Below, piece after piece: positions 57,559 through 60,310 of a stretch of 60,310 nucleotides of DNA. Both the position numbers and the translations under genes were made by a program. A model generated the notes under the pieces. It saw only the letters and a program-made list of their open reading frames with translations, ran no database searches and was not told where the DNA came from. Positions within the stretch are counted from its first letter, which is position 1. The number at the start of each line of letters is the position of its first letter. Source of the DNA: Bacillus sp. AFS006103 (GTDB lineage: Bacteria > Bacillota > Bacilli > Bacillales > Cytobacillaceae); assembly GCA_002559145.1 (NCBI GenBank), contig NTXX01000024.1:1-60310 (forward strand). The letters are read 5' to 3'.

Positions 57559-58629
57559 CTATTTTTCTTGCTCCATTTTTATTCGATCCCTAATTAACGC
57601 TGCCCGTCTGATGTCTCTTTCATATGGCCTTAATGAACCCCCAGCGTATTGCTGTAAGAAACCTGGCTGGGTCAAAATCATTAATTCATTTAAGATTGTC
57701 TTAGGCATTTTATCAATATAACCCATATCTATTCCAAGCCGAACATCGGATAAACACCTAGCTGCTTCCTTTGATTCAATAATTCGGCTATTAGATAACA
57801 CTCCTAATGATCGGAAAACCCTATCTTCTAATTGTATGTTTGAAGTTTTGCGTAATGCTTCACGTGCCGACCTTTCTTGTGAAATTAGCTGGCTGACAAC
57901 CCCCTTAAGATCACGACTAATATCTTCTTCTGATTTCCCAAGTGTGATTTGATTAGAAATTTGAAATATATTACCTAAAGCTTCGCTACCTTCCCCATAA
58001 ATTCCTCTAACAACAAGACCTAATTGATTAATTGCTGGAATAATTTTATTAATTTGCTGTGTTAACATTAACCCGGGCAAGTGCATCATCACAGAAGCAC
58101 GGAGACCGGTTCCCACGTTTGTCGGACAACTGGTTAAATATCCATGTTTTTCATCAAATGCGTATTGAACATTACTCTCAAGCCAATCATCGATTTCATT
58201 CGCAGCATCCAATGCTTCCGATAATTGCAACCCTGGGTATAAGCACTGAATCCGGATATGATCCTCTTCATTAATCATAATACTAACTTCTTCATTTTCG
58301 GTTAATAGAACTGCCCCATATCGTGAATCTTCCGCCAGATGCGGGCTTATTAGATGTTTTTCAACTAGTACCCTTTTCTGAAGCGGCTGTAATTCCTCAA
58401 TTTTTAATAATTCCATTTGGCCAAACTTTTCTATAGGCGATCGATTTAATATAAATTCCATATTTTCAATAATCATTTTGGCTTCTTCATGGGTAAAAAG
58501 TGTTGGAAACTTATACTCATCAAAGTTGCGAGCCAAGCGTATCCGGGAGCTGAGGACAATATCTGAATCCGGTCCTTCTGCGCTCATCCACGAACTGACA
58601 GCTTGATTTAGAAACCGTTCGAGCGACAC
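57559..58629 (-). CDS. mcsB: Protein arginine kinase McsB
   Basis: McsB phosphorylates arginines, marking proteins for ClpCP and inactivating CtsR. The 356-aa protein is of the phosphagen-kinase family: [20 protein letters not shown] (nucleotide-binding arginines), the [25 protein letters not shown] region with catalytic acidic residues, and a C-terminal phospho-arginine-binding part ([13 protein letters not shown]). It starts one base after the mcsA stop and is activated by McsA. Confidence 0.96.
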   Translation of the reverse strand: MSLERFLNQAVSSWMSAEGPDSDIVLSSRIRLARNFDEYKFPTLFTHEEAKMIIENMEFILNRSPIEKFGQMELLKIEELQPLQKRVLVEKHLISPHLAEDSRYGAVLLTENEEVSIMINEEDHIRIQCLYPGLQLSEALDAANEIDDWLESNVQYAFDEKHGYLTSCPTNVGTGLRASVMMHLPGLMLTQQINKIIPAINQLGLVVRGIYGEGSEALGNIFQISNQITLGKSEEDISRDLKGVVSQLISQERSAREALRKTSNIQLEDRVFRSLGVLSNSRIIESKEAARCLSDVRLGIDMGYIDKMPKTILNELMILTQPGFLQQYAGGSLRPYERDIRRAALIRDRIKMEQEK

Positions 58630-58630
58630 G

Positions 58631-59179
58631 TTATTCCCCTCCCTCGTGGCTGGCTGCTAAATTCTTCTCCAGGTTTCGTATTTCATCGCGAATTTCTGCA
58701 GCCTTTTCAAATTCTTCATTGTTGATTGAATCTTTAAGAATACTTTTCAATTCCTCAATTTGTTTACGTAGATGAATTCCTCCACCTATTCTTTTTGGTA
58801 TTTTCCCATTATGTGTCCAGTTTCCACTATGGAGTCGCCTTAATACTGGTTTAAGTTGTTCCTTAAATGCTTCGTAACAATGGGAACATCCAAAGCGTCC
58901 CACTTTTAAAAACTGTGGAAAGGTCATTGAGCAAGAGTCACATTGAAGAATTTCCTCTTGATGGAAGGGACTCTGGCTAGGCTTTTGAAAGTTAGGATCA
59001 ATATTTAATAATCCTGCTAATAAATTATTAAAAGTAAAACCGGATTCCCCATTAAAAATAAACATTTCGCCCTTTTCCTGAGCACACTTTTCACACAGAT
59101 GCACTTCTGTCTTTTCCCCATTGATTATTTTTGTAAAATGAAGCGCTGCAGGTCTTTGATTACATTCTTGGCAAATCAT
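58631..59179 (-). CDS. mcsA: McsA, zinc-finger activator of McsB
   Basis: McsA activates McsB and modulates CtsR under heat and redox stress. The 182-aa protein has CxxC-type zinc motifs (CQEC, CEKC, CDSC, CSHC) between residues 3 and 100, and a C-terminal UVR motif ([18 protein letters not shown]), which suggests binding to ClpC or McsB. It lies between ctsR and mcsB, as in B. subtilis. Confidence 0.95.
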   Translation of the reverse strand: MICQECNQRPAALHFTKIINGEKTEVHLCEKCAQEKGEMFIFNGESGFTFNNLLAGLLNIDPNFQKPSQSPFHQEEILQCDSCSMTFPQFLKVGRFGCSHCYEAFKEQLKPVLRRLHSGNWTHNGKIPKRIGGGIHLRKQIEELKSILKDSINNEEFEKAAEIRDEIRNLEKNLAASHEGGE

Positions 59180-59206
59180 ACTTTCACCTCTTTACACAGA
59201 AAAAAT

Positions 59207-59668
59207 TTACTTATATTTTAAAGATGTTAACATCGCTTTAAGCATTCTTGCTCTTAATTCATCTCGGTATGGAAGATCAATATACAGAACGGAACGATCG
59301 ATTACACTTAGCATAATTTTCGCTTCCCGCTGTGAAATAATTTCTTCTTGTATGAGCCTTAATATGACATCCTCTGCACTTGTTTGACTAACCCTGCCTT
59401 GAATAAGTGCGAGCAATTGATCTATTAAGTGGGCCAAGTCATGGGATTGAACTTTCATAATCCGTATATATCCGCCGCCGCCCCGTTTACTTTCGACAAT
59501 ATATCCTCTTTCAATCGTAAAACGGGTATTAATCACATAATTTATTTGAGAGGGTACACATTGGAATTTATCAGCAACTTCACTTCGCTTAATTTCAACA
59601 AGATCCTTTTCACTTAATTCCAATACTTGTTTAAGATATTTTTCAATAATATCAGAGATGTTTCTCAT
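59207..59668 (-). CDS. ctsR: Heat-shock repressor CtsR
   Basis: CtsR represses clp genes at low temperature and is a protein thermosensor. The 153-aa protein has an N-terminal winged helix (KRSEVADKFQCVPSQINYVINTRF) and the glycine-rich wing loop KRGGGGYIRIMK (about 60-71) that senses heat. The C-terminal domain (QREAKIMLSVIDRSVLYIDLPYRDELRARML) dimerises. Its own promoter carries a CtsR operator, giving autoregulation. Confidence 0.96.
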   Translation of the reverse strand: MRNISDIIEKYLKQVLELSEKDLVEIKRSEVADKFQCVPSQINYVINTRFTIERGYIVESKRGGGGYIRIMKVQSHDLAHLIDQLLALIQGRVSQTSAEDVILRLIQEEIISQREAKIMLSVIDRSVLYIDLPYRDELRARMLKAMLTSLKYK

Positions 59669-59690
59669 CTTCCCACCCCCATTCTCTGAC

Positions 59691-59738
59691 TTTGACTATC
59701 TTTGACTAAATTATACTGAATTTTTTATGTAGATGCAA
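59691..59738 (-). promoter_or_regulatory. ctsR promoter with CtsR operator
   Basis: On the minus strand TTGCAT (59733-59738), a 17-bp spacer and TATAAT (59710-59715). Just downstream the direct heptad repeat AGTCAAA GAT AGTCAAA (59691-59707) matches the CtsR-box consensus. A bound CtsR would block transcription start. Confidence 0.92.
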
Positions 59739-59898
59739 CGATTCACTATTATAGATTTTCTCCAAATCTCGTCATTGTGAAACCTAGGAAAGATGAAAAG
59801 TATTGCTGTGTTGACTCCTTATTTAATTTGGGCATAAAAAAAACAACCATTTCTGTAAAGGATTCTGTTAACTATCGCAAACATTAAAAATGTAATGC

Positions 59899-59942
59899 AA
59901 AAAGACCTTCAAATTGTATCGTAATTTGGAGGTCTTTTTTTG
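59899..59942. terminator. Bidirectional terminator upstream of ctsR
   Basis: AAAGACCTTCAAATT and AATTTGGAGGTCTTT form a stem of about 15 bp with one mismatch and a 7-nt loop, flanked by A- and T-tracts. It separates ctsR from the rRNA operon to the right. Confidence 0.85.
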
Positions 59943-60099
59943 TTGATATAAAGGGATTTCAATAATTATTTAGGAGAATTTGTAGTGCAATTTGTATATT
60001 AAAATGGGGGTACAATAGCCAGTGTACCTCAGCAAAATTCACTACATTTTTACTTACAAATTGATATACAGAAAATATTGGTTAGGCTCTTCTATAACT

Positions 60100-60172
60100 G
60101 AATGGAATATCTCCGCCTATATCAGTTGCTTTAGCTTCCTCTATAAACAATAGACGGAAATTTTCCGCCTAT
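60100..60172. repeat. Two palindromic repeat units of the array family
   Basis: GAATATCTCCGCCTAT (near 60108) and ATAGACGGAAATTTTCCGCCTAT (near 60160) are 52 bp apart and resemble the units at 1385-1578. The rest of the 59.74-60.26 kb gap holds a GGTACA/TGTACC hairpin (about 60009-60028) and no gene. Confidence 0.6.
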
Positions 60173-60258
60173 GAATTCTCATACCTACGCAAAAAGCAAT
60201 TCGAAAGACACTTTCCCTGCTTTCCGATGGTGTTTTGTTCTTTGGAATCCCCTATAAC

Positions 60259-60290
60259 AAAAAAAACAACCATTTCTGGTTGTTTTTTTT
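60259..60290. terminator. rRNA operon terminator
   Basis: AAAACAACCA and TGGTTGTTTT pair around a short loop, with long A- and T-tracts on both sides. It follows the 5S rRNA 3' end on the minus strand. Confidence 0.88.
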
Positions 60291-60293
60291 ATG

Positions 60294-60310
60294 TGCCTGG
60301 CAACGTCCTA
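60294..60310 (-). rRNA. rrf: 5S rRNA, 3' end only
   Basis: The last bases, read on the minus strand, are TAGGACGTTGCCAGGCA, the typical 3' end of Bacillus 5S rRNA (…GTAGGACGTTGCCAGGC). The rest of the gene lies beyond the window. A terminator follows immediately. Confidence 0.8.

Overview
The window is a low-GC Firmicute chromosome segment, almost certainly from a Bacillaceae species (Bacillus, Neobacillus, Mesobacillus or a close relative). Gene order and protein sequences follow the Bacillus subtilis 100-165 kb region: ctsR-mcsA-mcsB-clpC, radA-disA-yacL-ispD-ispF-gltX, cysE-cysS-mrnC-rlmB-yacP-sigH, rpmG-secE-nusG, the rplKAJL/rpoBC genes, str, S10, spc and alpha ribosomal operons, ecfA1-ecfA2-ecfT-truA-rplM-rpsI, then ybaK-cwlD-salA-gerD-kbaA-pdaB. 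Almost everything is on the minus strand, so the cluster reads from the right end to the left. The exceptions are pdaB, gerD and a NERD-domain gene on the plus strand. The cluster lies between two rRNA operons: the right end holds the last bases of a 5S rRNA (minus) and its terminator, and the left end holds two tandem, near-consensus rRNA promoters pointing left out of the window.

Reading in transcription order: 60.3-49.7 kb holds the CtsR-controlled heat-shock operon, then radA, disA, yacL, ispD, ispF and gltX (DNA repair, c-di-AMP, isoprenoid precursors, Glu-tRNA). 48.2-43.1 kb holds a Cys T-box and cysE-cysS-mrnC-rlmB-yacP-sigH, which combine cysteine supply, RNA maturation and the sporulation sigma factor. 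43.2-31.3 kb holds rpmG-secE-nusG, rplK-rplA-rplJ-rplL with an L10 leader, an rRNA-methyltransferase-like gene and rpoB-rpoC. 31.2-26.4 kb is the str operon (ybxF-rpsL-rpsG-fusA-tuf). 26.3-11.9 kb is the continuous S10-spc-alpha run from rpsJ to rplQ. 11.8-7.2 kb holds the ECF transporter energizing module, truA and rplM-rpsI with an L13 leader. 7.2-0.5 kb is a more mosaic, sporulation-linked stretch.

Departures from the textbook layout are the main interest. (1) Between adk and infA the usual map (methionine aminopeptidase) gene is gone; a roughly 150-bp frameshifted relic of it remains, and infA has its own consensus promoter. (2) Three non-coding arrays (1.39-1.58, 6.96-7.19 and 60.10-60.17 kb) are built on a period of about 52 bp with small TAG...CTA palindromes, and appear to be one repeat family. 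(3) A second, GCGC-rich dispersed repeat sits in several gaps and supplies the last codons of ispD. (4) The rplQ-ecfA1 gap has a promoter and mutually exclusive hairpins ending in a U-tract, which looks like an undescribed attenuator. (5) A strong terminator and repeat debris separate clpC from radA, which in B. subtilis follows directly.

All statements rest on reading the sequence and on general family knowledge. No database search was run; comparisons with B. subtilis are from memory.
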